Positions 22,099 through 28,140 of a DNA stretch of 43,006 nt are shown piece after piece. The position numbers and the translations under genes were made by a program. The DNA is from a virus. Within the stretch, counting starts at the first letter, position 1, and each line of letters opens with the position of its first letter. Under the pieces are notes generated by a model. It had not been told where the DNA came from, ran no database searches, and was given only the letters and a program-made list of their open reading frames with translations. The stretch lies in the IMG/VR virus record IMGVR_UViG_3300046463_000423, positions 1-43,006 of that record, one strand, 5' to 3'.

Positions 22099-23280
22099 TC
22101 AGCTTGCAGATTGAGCGGCGGTCAGGGCGCGGCGGTCCAATCGCTCGATTTCGGCGAGGATCAGCGCGCCAGCCTTGATGAGGTCGCGACGGCCGTAAGC
22201 TGGCTTCCACCACGACAGGCTCCAAGGCCAGATAGGCGGCGTTTGGCCCTTGGCATAACCGCCTGCCGCCATCGCATAGCAAGCAGCCGCAAGTGCCATT
22301 TCGGCTTCCGTGTGATCGTCATCATGCTCCGGCGTCCAGCCCTCTGCTCTCACCTGACGCTTACGCTCGGCCAGCACGTCGCGCGCGGCATCCGTGAGCG
22401 CTGTCTGTGCTGGCGGGGCGGTGTAGAGCGGAACCGTCCTAGCGCCGTGCGAGTAGCGGCGAAGACGCATCTTATGCGATTCCTGATTGGTCGCCAGCAC
22501 GTCAAGATCAAACTGAGCGGCATATGCCACCGCCTCCGCACCCTGCGCCACATTGGCGGAACGCTCGAACAATTCCCGCACTTCGTATACGTCTGAATAC
22601 TTCTCCCGAGCGGTGCGCGCGCCTTCCTCGCTGACGTTTATCCACACGTCGCACTCAGGAAGAATCGGATTGCGCAGCTTCGTTTGATACTGCGCCACAT
22701 TGGCGGAAGTTGATGCGGCGCGGAACAGAAGCGCGGTCAAATCTTCGATAGCGGGATGCTCCGTGCCCAAGGCGCTGACCAACATCGCCATGAGTCGCTT
22801 ATCGCCTTCTTCAAGATGGATTCCCGCGAACGTGTAACCGAAATCTGTCGCGCCATACTCTGCCCCGCGCTCGTCCTGCTCGACGGTTGGCGCAGCATTC
22901 CATGCTTTCGACGGGCATCCGATCTGATCCTGACATTTGCCGATACAGCCGCATTCGCTCGCGGCAGGCTTGCTTGCTTCATTGGCGAACGTCGTCTGCC
23001 ATGCTTCGTACAGCGCCTCGGCATCCGTCTGCGGTGCCTCTTTGTCGATAGCGGCAGGCTGGCGGGCGTCGGCCCGGCGTACATCGCAATCTGCGATGAA
23101 TCCCTTTATTTGAGCAGCGGCGAGCCGGATTTCCTCGGCCGCTTGTGCCGGATCGGACCCGTTATCGAGCCATCGAGCCGTGCATTCCAATGCGAATACC
23201 GAGCGCTCAAGGTCCGTTTTTTCAGTCGTACTGTATGTTTGTACAGTACTTTGTACTAAAGATGCCTCGTTAGTGTTCAT
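22099..23280 (-). CDS. Mosaic early protein sharing six blocks with 8400-9971
   Basis: A 393-residue protein. N-terminal helices (ERSVFALECTARWLDNGSDPAQAAEEIRLAAAQIKGF) are followed by unique segments joined by the blocks also found in the 8400-9971 product. A Cys-rich piece (CGCIGKCQDQIGC) could bind zinc. The C-terminal 100 residues (ERKRQVRAEGWTPEHDDDHTEAEMALAAACYA...WPW..WWKP..RRDLIKAGALILAEIERLDR) match a domain common in phage proteins of unknown function. AAGGAACTG precedes ATG 23280. Confidence 0.7.
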   Translation of the reverse strand: MNTNEASLVQSTVQTYSTTEKTDLERSVFALECTARWLDNGSDPAQAAEEIRLAAAQIKGFIADCDVRRADARQPAAIDKEAPQTDAEALYEAWQTTFANEASKPAASECGCIGKCQDQIGCPSKAWNAAPTVEQDERGAEYGATDFGYTFAGIHLEEGDKRLMAMLVSALGTEHPAIEDLTALLFRAASTSANVAQYQTKLRNPILPECDVWINVSEEGARTAREKYSDVYEVRELFERSANVAQGAEAVAYAAQFDLDVLATNQESHKMRLRRYSHGARTVPLYTAPPAQTALTDAARDVLAERKRQVRAEGWTPEHDDDHTEAEMALAAACYAMAAGGYAKGQTPPIWPWSLSWWKPAYGRRDLIKAGALILAEIERLDRRALTAAQSAS

Positions 23281-23343
23281 TCTCAGTTCCTTTTTTTATT
23301 TGTTCATATGAAAGATTTCTAGGCAATTTCGGACCTAAAAACC

Positions 23344-23379
23344 GATACCGTAAGTATAAACAGATACCGCCACGGTATC
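23344..23379 (-). promoter_or_regulatory. Operator upstream of mosaic-protein block
   Basis: GATACCGCCACGGTATC (23363-23379), nearly perfect arms, with a shortened partner GATACCGTAAGTATA at 23344-23358. Minus-strand promoter hexamers are less clear than at other modules. Confidence 0.65.
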
Positions 23380-23404
23380 CATAAAATTCGCAAAAAAGAT
23401 GTGC

Positions 23405-24214
23405 TTAGGCGCGAGCCCTATGTGATTCCCAATCGAACGCCAGAACGCGACCACCACCTTCCCGCAATCGATCAACGACTCGCGCTGACAAATACTTCTC
23501 GATTCCGCCTAGATCCTCGTTCGAGGCAATGATGGTGGGTCGGCGCGCGTCGTACCGCCCATTGAGTATCGCAAACAGAATCATCTGCTCGTTGTCGCCG
23601 CCACCCTGAACGCCGACTTCATCGAGAATCAATAGATCCGGGTCGACCATCCTTTGAATCGCTTCGCGCTCAGACATTCGCGAATCTCGGCGGTACGCCT
23701 CGCGCACAAACTGGACCGCCTCATACGTGCGCGCAAACATCGGCAGGGCGCCGCGGCGAGCAACGACGCGCGCAATCGAGATCGCAAGATGCGTTTTTCC
23801 TGTTCCGAACAGCCCGCACATGATGAGGTTCCGGCCGCTCGTGATGACGTCATCCCATTGGGCGGCGTACTCGCGGCAGGCGTCAAGCACCTGTTGCTGA
23901 GCAGGAGTTTCCGCCCGATACGTTTCGAACGATGCCGACTCGAAGCGCTTAGGGATGGCCGCGCCTTTCCACCCGCTCAGCAGAGCATCGCGCCGAGCTG
24001 TACGCGTTTGTTCTTCCTGCAACTTCAGGTTTTCTGCCTTCCGTCGATCATCGTTACACTTCTCGCAACCGGGCCAGCGCATAGCTCCTGCGAGAAATCC
24101 GCCCCTCTCTTTGTATTCTCCGTGAGTAGGGCAGATCGAGTCGCGTTCCTCGAATCTGATGTGCCCCATGAGCGCGCCGATTGCTTGCGGGTGCCTAGAA
24201 CGTTCCGTCTGCAT
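23405..24214 (-). CDS. DnaC-like helicase loader ATPase
   Basis: A 269-residue AAA+ protein. N-terminal zinc-binding CPTHGEY / CEKCN (about 28-54), Walker A CGLFGTGKTHLA (132-143) and Walker B LLILDEVG (194-201), then a sensor-type IIASNEDL and an arginine-rich VVDRLREGGG. It would load the host DnaB helicase at the phage origin, like lambda P or DnaC. GGAGGGG precedes ATG 24214. It overlaps the O-like gene by 20 bases, forming a replication pair. Confidence 0.9.
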   Translation of the reverse strand: MQTERSRHPQAIGALMGHIRFEERDSICPTHGEYKERGGFLAGAMRWPGCEKCNDDRRKAENLKLQEEQTRTARRDALLSGWKGAAIPKRFESASFETYRAETPAQQQVLDACREYAAQWDDVITSGRNLIMCGLFGTGKTHLAISIARVVARRGALPMFARTYEAVQFVREAYRRDSRMSEREAIQRMVDPDLLILDEVGVQGGGDNEQMILFAILNGRYDARRPTIIASNEDLGGIEKYLSARVVDRLREGGGRVLAFDWESHRARA

Positions 24215-25082
24215 TGATACCCCTCCGATAGTCGATGCCCTTGAAGTCCGCAGCCGTTACCGGCTTGCGGTATTGCATGGGCACGGTTGCCTTATGTAGT
24301 GAGTTCCAGACCTTTTGCAGATCGGTCAGAAGCACGCCGACAGGATGCTGCGCCTGCTCATAGAATCCACCGAGCGTCAGGTAATGCGTCACGACAGCCG
24401 GTGCATTGTCGGCACCGACTTGATCCACGATGCTTTTCAGTGAGGCGTTGACCTTCGCGTTTCGCAAAGGCTCTACGCCATAACGCTTGAAATACGCCAC
24501 GCTGTAAGCATCCCAGGATGCAGACGATGCAGCCGGATCTTTCTTTGCGGCGCACTTCTTTTTCTGCGCGACCGGAGGCGCGTCAGCGTCGCCGGAAGGT
24601 GTTAAGTCATAGCTAAGAGTCAGTTCTTTCTTAGAGTCAGTCTTTACTTGTGTCGGATTAGGCGGCGACGGTTCAGCCGTCGACGGCTCAACCGTAGACG
24701 GTTCAGCCGGTGACGGTTTATCCTGCGATGGTAAAAGTTCGGCCACTGCTTTCATCGGTGCGTCTGACACGATGTAGTCATATCCGGCAAAGCTCCCGTC
24801 TGCGTTGTGCTTCGGCTTATCGCTGCGCGAGAGATAGCCGGCCGTCATCAACTCGGCGAGAATGGCCTTCACACCGTCTCGCTTTGTGTGGCCGCCAGCA
24901 CCGCGCACGCAATCTGCCGTTTCATTTACGAGCGCGGCGACCGACACCTCCCAATGGTCGGGCTTGCTGAGAAGGAAAATCAGCAGCCCGCGCGCGGGCC
25001 ACGAAAGGCGCTTGTCTCCGCTGATAGCGTTGCTAAGTACGTAGAAACATGACTCGGGGCGCGCCCCGCGAACGATCGCCAT
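24195..25082 (-). CDS. Replication initiator-like protein (O analogue)
   Basis: A 295-residue protein. Residues 1-110 hold a winged helix (KRLSWPARGLLIFLLSKPDHWEVSVAALVNE, DGVKAILAELMTAGYLSRSDKPK) typical of phage replication initiators. A Pro/Ser/Thr/Glu linker (about 115-150) is encoded by 15-bp repeats. The C-terminus (WDAYSVAYFKRYGVEPLRNAKVNASLKSIVDQ...VGVLLTDLQKVWNSL) looks like a protein-interaction domain. Order initiator then DnaC-like loader mirrors lambda O-P. Start ATG 25082 directly follows the Cro-like stop. Confidence 0.8.
   Translation of the reverse strand: MAIVRGARPESCFYVLSNAISGDKRLSWPARGLLIFLLSKPDHWEVSVAALVNETADCVRGAGGHTKRDGVKAILAELMTAGYLSRSDKPKHNADGSFAGYDYIVSDAPMKAVAELLPSQDKPSPAEPSTVEPSTAEPSPPNPTQVKTDSKKELTLSYDLTPSGDADAPPVAQKKKCAAKKDPAASSASWDAYSVAYFKRYGVEPLRNAKVNASLKSIVDQVGADNAPAVVTHYLTLGGFYEQAQHPVGVLLTDLQKVWNSLHKATVPMQYRKPVTAADFKGIDYRRGINADGTF
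24666..24725. repeat. Four 15-bp tandem repeats, candidate origin iterons
   Basis: CGACGGTTCAGCCGT (24666), CGACGGCTCAACCGT (24681), AGACGGTTCAGCCGG (24696) and a half copy TGACGGTTT (24711), exact 15-base period, inside the initiator gene's linker. Lambda's ori lies at the same place in O, which suggests initiator-binding iterons; a simple coding repeat is the alternative. Confidence 0.55.
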
Positions 25083-25421
25083 TTACGCTTCCTCGTCTTT
25101 CATATCCACTTCCTGTTCTGTTGGTTCCGGCGCGACGGCCGGCAGATCGGGGATTGCTTCGATGACGGCCGGGCCGCGCGCTTTGCCGACGAGCTTCGGC
25201 ATTTCGTGGCGCAGGCCGATCATGTCGATGACGGTCAGGTGCGGCTTGTTCGGTCCAACTAACTGCGCGCTGACTCGCGCGAATTCGAGCGCGCGTTTCT
25301 TGCCGACCACCTTGTGACCGTTGCGGATGTTGCTCCAGTAGATCGGGCCAATGCCGATGTGGTCGAGCAGCTGGTTCACTACCTTCGCCCCGTATGCATC
25401 ATGAAATTCTTGTGCGTTCAA
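25083..25421 (-). CDS. Cro-like early regulator
   Basis: A 112-residue protein starting at TTG 25421, with AGGAG seven bases upstream; a longer frame would cross the operator. The helix-turn-helix reads VVNQLLDHIGIGPIYWSNIRNGHKVVGKKRALEFARVSAQL. The C-terminus is Pro/Glu-rich and flexible. It is the first gene of the leftward replication block and divergent from the CI-like gene, the place of Cro in lambdoid switches. Confidence 0.7.
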   Translation of the reverse strand: MNAQEFHDAYGAKVVNQLLDHIGIGPIYWSNIRNGHKVVGKKRALEFARVSAQLVGPNKPHLTVIDMIGLRHEMPKLVGKARGPAVIEAIPDLPAVAPEPTEQEVDMKDEEA

Positions 25422-25447
25422 GTTATGGCTCCTTTGCCGGGTTATAA

Positions 25448-25485
25448 TTGCAATACAGTATAGCATCGGATACCGTGATGGTTAG
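25448..25485. promoter_or_regulatory. Divergent switch operator/promoter region
   Basis: Operator GATACCGTGATGGTTAG (25469-25485) and palindrome ATACAGTAT (25453-25461). Rightward TTGCAA (25448-25453), 17-base spacer, TACCGT overlaps the operator; leftward TATACT-type -10 lies at 25459-25464 on the minus strand. One site can therefore control both directions. Confidence 0.65.
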
Positions 25486-25519
25486 CAAGTCACACGAAAT
25501 TTTGTCGGGAGATAACCCT

Positions 25520-25639
25520 ATGAACTTATTGAAAAATGATGCCGTTACGGTTGCACTGGCAGCCGTAAACCTTCAATATTTCACGAACGGATGCCGCGAT
25601 TTAATCGGGACTGGCATTCGACCAAGTGGCGTGCCTTGA
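25520..25639 (+). CDS. Small ORF before repressor gene (39 aa)
   Basis: ATG 25520 with GGGAG upstream; product MNLLKNDAVTVALAAVNLQY.. of 39 residues with one amphipathic helix. In-frame ATG 25478 is possible but lies in the operator. May be a leader peptide of the repressor transcript. No family recognised. Confidence 0.45.
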   Translation: MNLLKNDAVTVALAAVNLQYFTNGCRDLIGTGIRPSGVP

Positions 25640-25672
25640 CGCGCCCTATACGACTAAGGAATTGGGAATCAC

Positions 25673-26110
25673 ATGGCTATCGAAACGATCGACGCAGTGC
25701 GCGCGCGGAACTTCCACCTGCTTTTCGAGCAGTTCAAGGAGGGGGTGAGAAGGGACGACCCGACCGCGCCGGATCGGGGAATGTTGAGGCGCTTCGCCGC
25801 GCACTTGGAAATGAACCCCGTCTACCTGTCGAACCTGAACACAGGCTCGAAGACGATCGGACTACGAACGGCGCGCGAGATTGAATCCCGGCTGAAGCTT
25901 CCCGAAGGCTGGATGGACACGGACCACAGCAACAACGAAGCCGAGATGAGCGATGACGACCTTGCGTTCAGGGATTCGGTGATGGCGATGTACCGGCAGG
26001 CGCCTGAGGCGTCGCGAGCGGCCGTTCTCAGGGTGCTTCAGGCGCTGGTATTGGGTAAGCCGATCGAAGATGTACTTCCTACCGACAAATCGCGCAAGAA
26101 AGTGAATTAG
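25673..26110 (+). CDS. CI-like repressor (XRE-type, no S24 domain)
   Basis: A 145-residue protein. The HTH region (GMLRRFAAHLEMNPVYLSNLNTGSKTIGLRTAREIESRLKLPEGWMD) is typical of repressors in proteobacterial prophages. The C-terminus is a short helical segment (FRDSVMAMYRQAPEASRAAVLRVLQALVLGKPIEDVLP) for oligomerisation; the S24 autocleavage domain of lambda CI is absent, so induction must be by another route (anti-repressor or small protein). It is the best candidate for binding the dispersed GATACC palindromes. Confidence 0.75.
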   Translation: MAIETIDAVRARNFHLLFEQFKEGVRRDDPTAPDRGMLRRFAAHLEMNPVYLSNLNTGSKTIGLRTAREIESRLKLPEGWMDTDHSNNEAEMSDDDLAFRDSVMAMYRQAPEASRAAVLRVLQALVLGKPIEDVLPTDKSRKKVN

Positions 26111-26174
26111 CCTCTCGCAAACATTTGCGGATTGTTGCAAGTTGCGAAAATGTAAAAATTTGTATCGAAACTTG

Positions 26175-26213
26175 TTGCGCGAGCGGGACCGGTCCGGATA
26201 CTCTTACGTACAC
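26175..26213 (+). promoter_or_regulatory. Rightward promoter with degenerate operator
   Basis: TTGCGC (26175-26180), 16-base spacer, GATACT (26197-26202). The -10 opens a degenerate operator GATACTCTTACGTACAC (26197-26213). The spacer contains the perfect palindrome GGACCGGTCC (26186-26195). A further half-site GATACC is at 26235. Confidence 0.5.
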
Positions 26214-26266
26214 CGCTGATCAGTTGCGGGAAAAGATACCGGTTTCGCAATCCAGAGAGGCATGAC

Positions 26267-26473
26267 ATGACGAGTTTTGGCACTGCTGGCAGTACAGAAA
26301 AAAACAATACTGCCGCTGGTGTACTGGCGGAAGGCTTACGCAGCGAAGATGATGAGTACCGCATTGCCGCGGCTGCTGCCGCCATCCCCGCGCACATGCG
26401 CCGGGAGGTTCTGGCTCACTTGCGTGAGCTTATTTGCGCCGACGCAACGCACACCGTGACGGTATGCAAATAG
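26267..26473 (+). CDS. Hypothetical protein (68 aa)
   Basis: A 68-residue protein preceded by AGAGAGG at a good distance. N-terminus Gly/Ser/Thr-rich, then a helix (AAGVLAEGLRSEDDEYRIAAAAAAIPAHMRREVLAHLRELICA). It lies right after the CI-like gene behind its own promoter. Its last codons (HTVTVCK) are encoded by an operator-like sequence. Function unknown; an anti-repressor or immunity accessory is conceivable. Confidence 0.55.
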   Translation: MTSFGTAGSTEKNNTAAGVLAEGLRSEDDEYRIAAAAAAIPAHMRREVLAHLRELICADATHTVTVCK

Positions 26474-26505
26474 TGCTTGCGATACTGTGAAGGTTTTGAT
26501 ACGAT
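26450..26505 (+). promoter_or_regulatory. Double-operator promoter for candidate sRNA
   Basis: CACACCGTGACGGTATG (26450-26466) and GATACTGTGAAGGTTTT (26481-26497) are two operator-like sites. TTGCGA (26477-26482), 17-base spacer, TACGAT (26500-26505) form a good rightward sigma70 promoter overlapped by the second. Confidence 0.6.
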
Positions 26506-26511
26506 TTATCT

Positions 26512-26615
26512 AACGTGTCGTTTTTGCGTCTAGCGAGGCGATGTGTTCATGTTGGTTCCGTTCGTAGATCCCCAGATCTACTTTCCGCTCTCCTGATGGA
26601 TTGAGCGGCTTTTTA
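26512..26615 (+). ncRNA. Candidate ~104-nt small RNA
   Basis: Begins about 7 bases after a TTGCGA-17-TACGAT promoter and ends at a Rho-independent terminator. It contains a 7-bp hairpin GTAGATC/GATCTAC with a 4-base loop (26564-26581), then CCGCTC/GAGCGG (26585-26590 with 26603-26608) and CTTTTTATT. No convincing ORF beyond 8-15 codons. The form resembles Hfq-type sRNAs. Confidence 0.5.
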
Positions 26616-26623
26616 TTCGACAG

Positions 26624-26654
26624 GCCGTCGCAAGAGAGATCTGCGACGGCTTTT
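26624..26654 (+). terminator. Second tandem terminator
   Basis: Nine-base stem GCCGTCGCA/TGCGACGGC (26624-26632 with 26642-26650) followed by TTTT. Backs up the terminator of the candidate sRNA. Between here and 26790 no gene or further clear structure was seen. Confidence 0.75.
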
Positions 26655-26789
26655 GCGTTTCTAGGGGCGCGAAACCGGCTGCTTCAAGTGAGCGATAGCC
26701 GGCGTAGGAGCGCAGCAGATGACTTGACTCTGCTTCGCGCGAAACCTCCTGTTGAGTCTAGGTCCGCGCAAGCGTTGATCTAGCTGGCG

Positions 26790-26969
26790 GCGCCGGAAAG
26801 ACCGGCGCTTTCATTGCTGGCTCTTCGCCGCGCAACCGGTGAAAAGTCCCATCCCGTCCTTGCGCAAAGGGCAGCGAGGGGTCAGCCATGAGAGCGCAAA
26901 CCCGATACACCCTAGCCGCCGCTGGTTAGAGACTGGGATAGCCGAAAGGTGCAGAAAGCGGGCGCTCTC
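26790..26969 (-). ncRNA. Structured region, candidate C4-type regulatory RNA
   Basis: Perfect or near-perfect stems are packed together: GCGCCGG/CCGGCGC (26790-26796 with 26802-26808); GCGCAA/TTGCGC (26830-26835 with 26860-26865) inside flanking CTC/GAG and GCC/GGC pairs; GAGAGCGC/GCGCTCTC (26890-26897 with 26962-26969) enclosing CACC/GGTG and CTAGCC/GGTTAG. On the minus strand a 43-codon frame (26885-26754) reads MADPSLPFAQGRDGTFHRL, wording recalled from frames that cover P4-type C4/Icd leader RNAs. Strand and identity are inference. Confidence 0.4.
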
Positions 26970-26973
26970 AACC

Positions 26974-26997
26974 AAAAAAGCCAGCGCAAGGCTGGCT
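26974..26997 (-). terminator. Leftward Rho-independent terminator
   Basis: Minus strand AGCCAGC...GCTGGCT followed by T6 (stem 26997-26991 with 26985-26979). Ends the leftward transcript carrying the two tiny genes at 27058-27315. Confidence 0.8.
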
Positions 26998-27057
26998 CTC
27001 TGCGATCTATAACCGCAGCACAGGATTTCTCTGCAGGCGCGCCATCATGGCGACCGC

Positions 27058-27150
27058 CTACAAGCAGATGCGTTCTATTTCTCGCCGATCGGTTGGTGAT
27101 CTACTGACCGGCTGACGTAATAAGCGGCGATGCAAGTTAGTCGAGTTCAT
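27058..27150 (-). CDS. Possible 30-residue peptide
   Basis: ATG 27150 with AAGGA and GGAAG upstream; product MNSTNLHRRLLRQPVSRSPT.., very basic. It follows the acidic 42-residue gene by 36 bases and precedes a terminator, so a two-gene mini operon is plausible. Too short for family recognition. Confidence 0.35.
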   Translation of the reverse strand: MNSTNLHRRLLRQPVSRSPTDRREIERICL

Positions 27151-27186
27151 GGCTTCCGTTCCTTATGGTTGTGACTTCGTGGTGAT

Positions 27187-27315
27187 TCAGTCGCTGTCGG
27201 CGTCGCTATCGTCTGCGTCGTCGTCCAGTTCAGGCTCGCCATAGCTCTCGTCGCAATAGCGAGCGGCAACACGCGCAAGGTCGGATTCGACCGCGGTGTC
27301 GAAAGCTGTTTTCAT
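27187..27315 (-). CDS. Small acidic protein (42 aa)
   Basis: ATG 27315 with AGGAG seven bases upstream. Product MKTAFDTAVESDLARVAARYCDES.. ends in a run of Asp/Ser/Glu, a strongly acidic tail. Such DNA-mimic-like tails occur in anti-restriction and other inhibitor proteins, but the length is minimal and no family was recognised. It is behind the operator at 27450. Confidence 0.6.
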   Translation of the reverse strand: MKTAFDTAVESDLARVAARYCDESYGEPELDDDADDSDADSD

Positions 27316-27449
27316 GGCGCACTCCTAATGATCCTGAGATACGTTGAAGAAGGCCCCCGGTGCTTCTGGTGTGCGCGCCCGCTGAACGGACGTCGTTGCT
27401 GCGATCCTGACGACAAACTCGATTGACGTAGATCAGCACATGGCCGAAT

Positions 27450-27466
27450 GATGCCATAACGGTATC
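27450..27466 (-). promoter_or_regulatory. Operator for the tiny leftward genes
   Basis: GATGCCATAACGGTATC, one arm mismatch to consensus. A ~135-base leader separates it from the ATG at 27315. Confidence 0.6.
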
Positions 27467-27547
27467 TTTGAGTGCGAGAAGTTTTTGTTACAGGTTGTAT
27501 TCGTGGATACTGTTGCGCGTTTTGTGTTCGTTGGCGCACATTTCACG

Positions 27548-27564
27548 GATACCGTGAAGGCATC
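27548..27564 (+). promoter_or_regulatory. Operator for the small rightward genes
   Basis: GATACCGTGAAGGCATC, with a half-site GATACTGTTGC at 27507. Together with 27450 it makes a divergent operator pair about 100 bases apart. Confidence 0.55.
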
Positions 27565-27587
27565 TCGAATGGCTAGACGGAGGCCGC

Positions 27588-27731
27588 ATGAAGTTTGCCG
27601 CTTACATGGTTTGCTGGCCGCTGCTTGGCGTGTTCGCTGTGATGGCATTCGTCACGGACAGCATGATCGACGTGTGTGAAGGTCTGGATTGCTTGCTGTC
27701 GAAGCTTGAGGATTACGTGGAGGCGGAATGA
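27588..27731 (+). CDS. Small membrane protein (47 aa)
   Basis: ATG 27588 with GGAGG upstream. N-terminal membrane span (FAAYMVCWPLLGVFAVMAFV) and a Cys/acidic C-terminus (DVCEGLDCLLSKLEDYVEAE). Ends in an ATGA overlap with the next gene. No family recognised. Confidence 0.55.
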   Translation: MKFAAYMVCWPLLGVFAVMAFVTDSMIDVCEGLDCLLSKLEDYVEAE

Positions 27732-27928
27732 AGTTAGCTGAAGCTATCGCCATTGCTCGCCGCGTGATGATCGAGCACGGTGGCATCGAGTTATCGACCG
27801 TCGATATGCGCCCGCATGCGCAGCCAGTGAATCCCGACAATGCGCAGCAGGCGGAAACCGCAGCGGCATACAACGCAATGTATGCGTTCACGTCGATGCT
27901 GAACACGATTTCGCCGGAGTCGGCATGA
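27728..27928 (+). CDS. Hypothetical protein (66 aa)
   Basis: A 66-residue protein (MKLAEAIAIARRVMIEHGGIE..) coupled by ATGA overlaps on both sides. Helical, with a polar middle; no family recognised. Part of a three-gene unit 27588-28140 just before the non-coding region. Confidence 0.55.
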   Translation: MKLAEAIAIARRVMIEHGGIELSTVDMRPHAQPVNPDNAQQAETAAAYNAMYAFTSMLNTISPESA

Positions 27929-28140
27929 GTTCCGGCGCGCGCGATCCGCATGCCGATATTCAGGCGTTGTGCGATGCGCTGGCGTGCGCGCTCAGCGTGA
28001 TTGAGCGGCAAGGGCTTGAGAATCCGCCAGAGTGGCGCGAGACGATTGACGCTATCTCCGTACGGCTCGAAGGCCAGCACGAGCAGGAAGTGATCGCCGC
28101 GGCCGTCGCCATCATGGCGCGCAACCGCGTTATGCACTGA
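27925..28140 (+). CDS. Hypothetical protein (71 aa)
   Basis: A 71-residue helical protein (ADIQALCDALACALSVIERQGLENPPEWRETIDAISVRL...EVIAAAVAIMARNR). ATGA overlap with the previous gene. The motif of a short helix pair followed by EVIAAAVAIMARN recurs in early phage proteins. Function unknown. Confidence 0.55.
   Translation: MSSGARDPHADIQALCDALACALSVIERQGLENPPEWRETIDAISVRLEGQHEQEVIAAAVAIMARNRVMH

Noticed and set aside
26601-26783. 60-codon rightward frame starting at TTG
   Set aside because: Starts inside a terminator stem and runs through a second terminator; no ribosome site.
27230-27457. 75-codon leftward frame starting within the operator
   Set aside because: Overlaps the well-initiated 42-residue gene in another frame and has no ribosome site.
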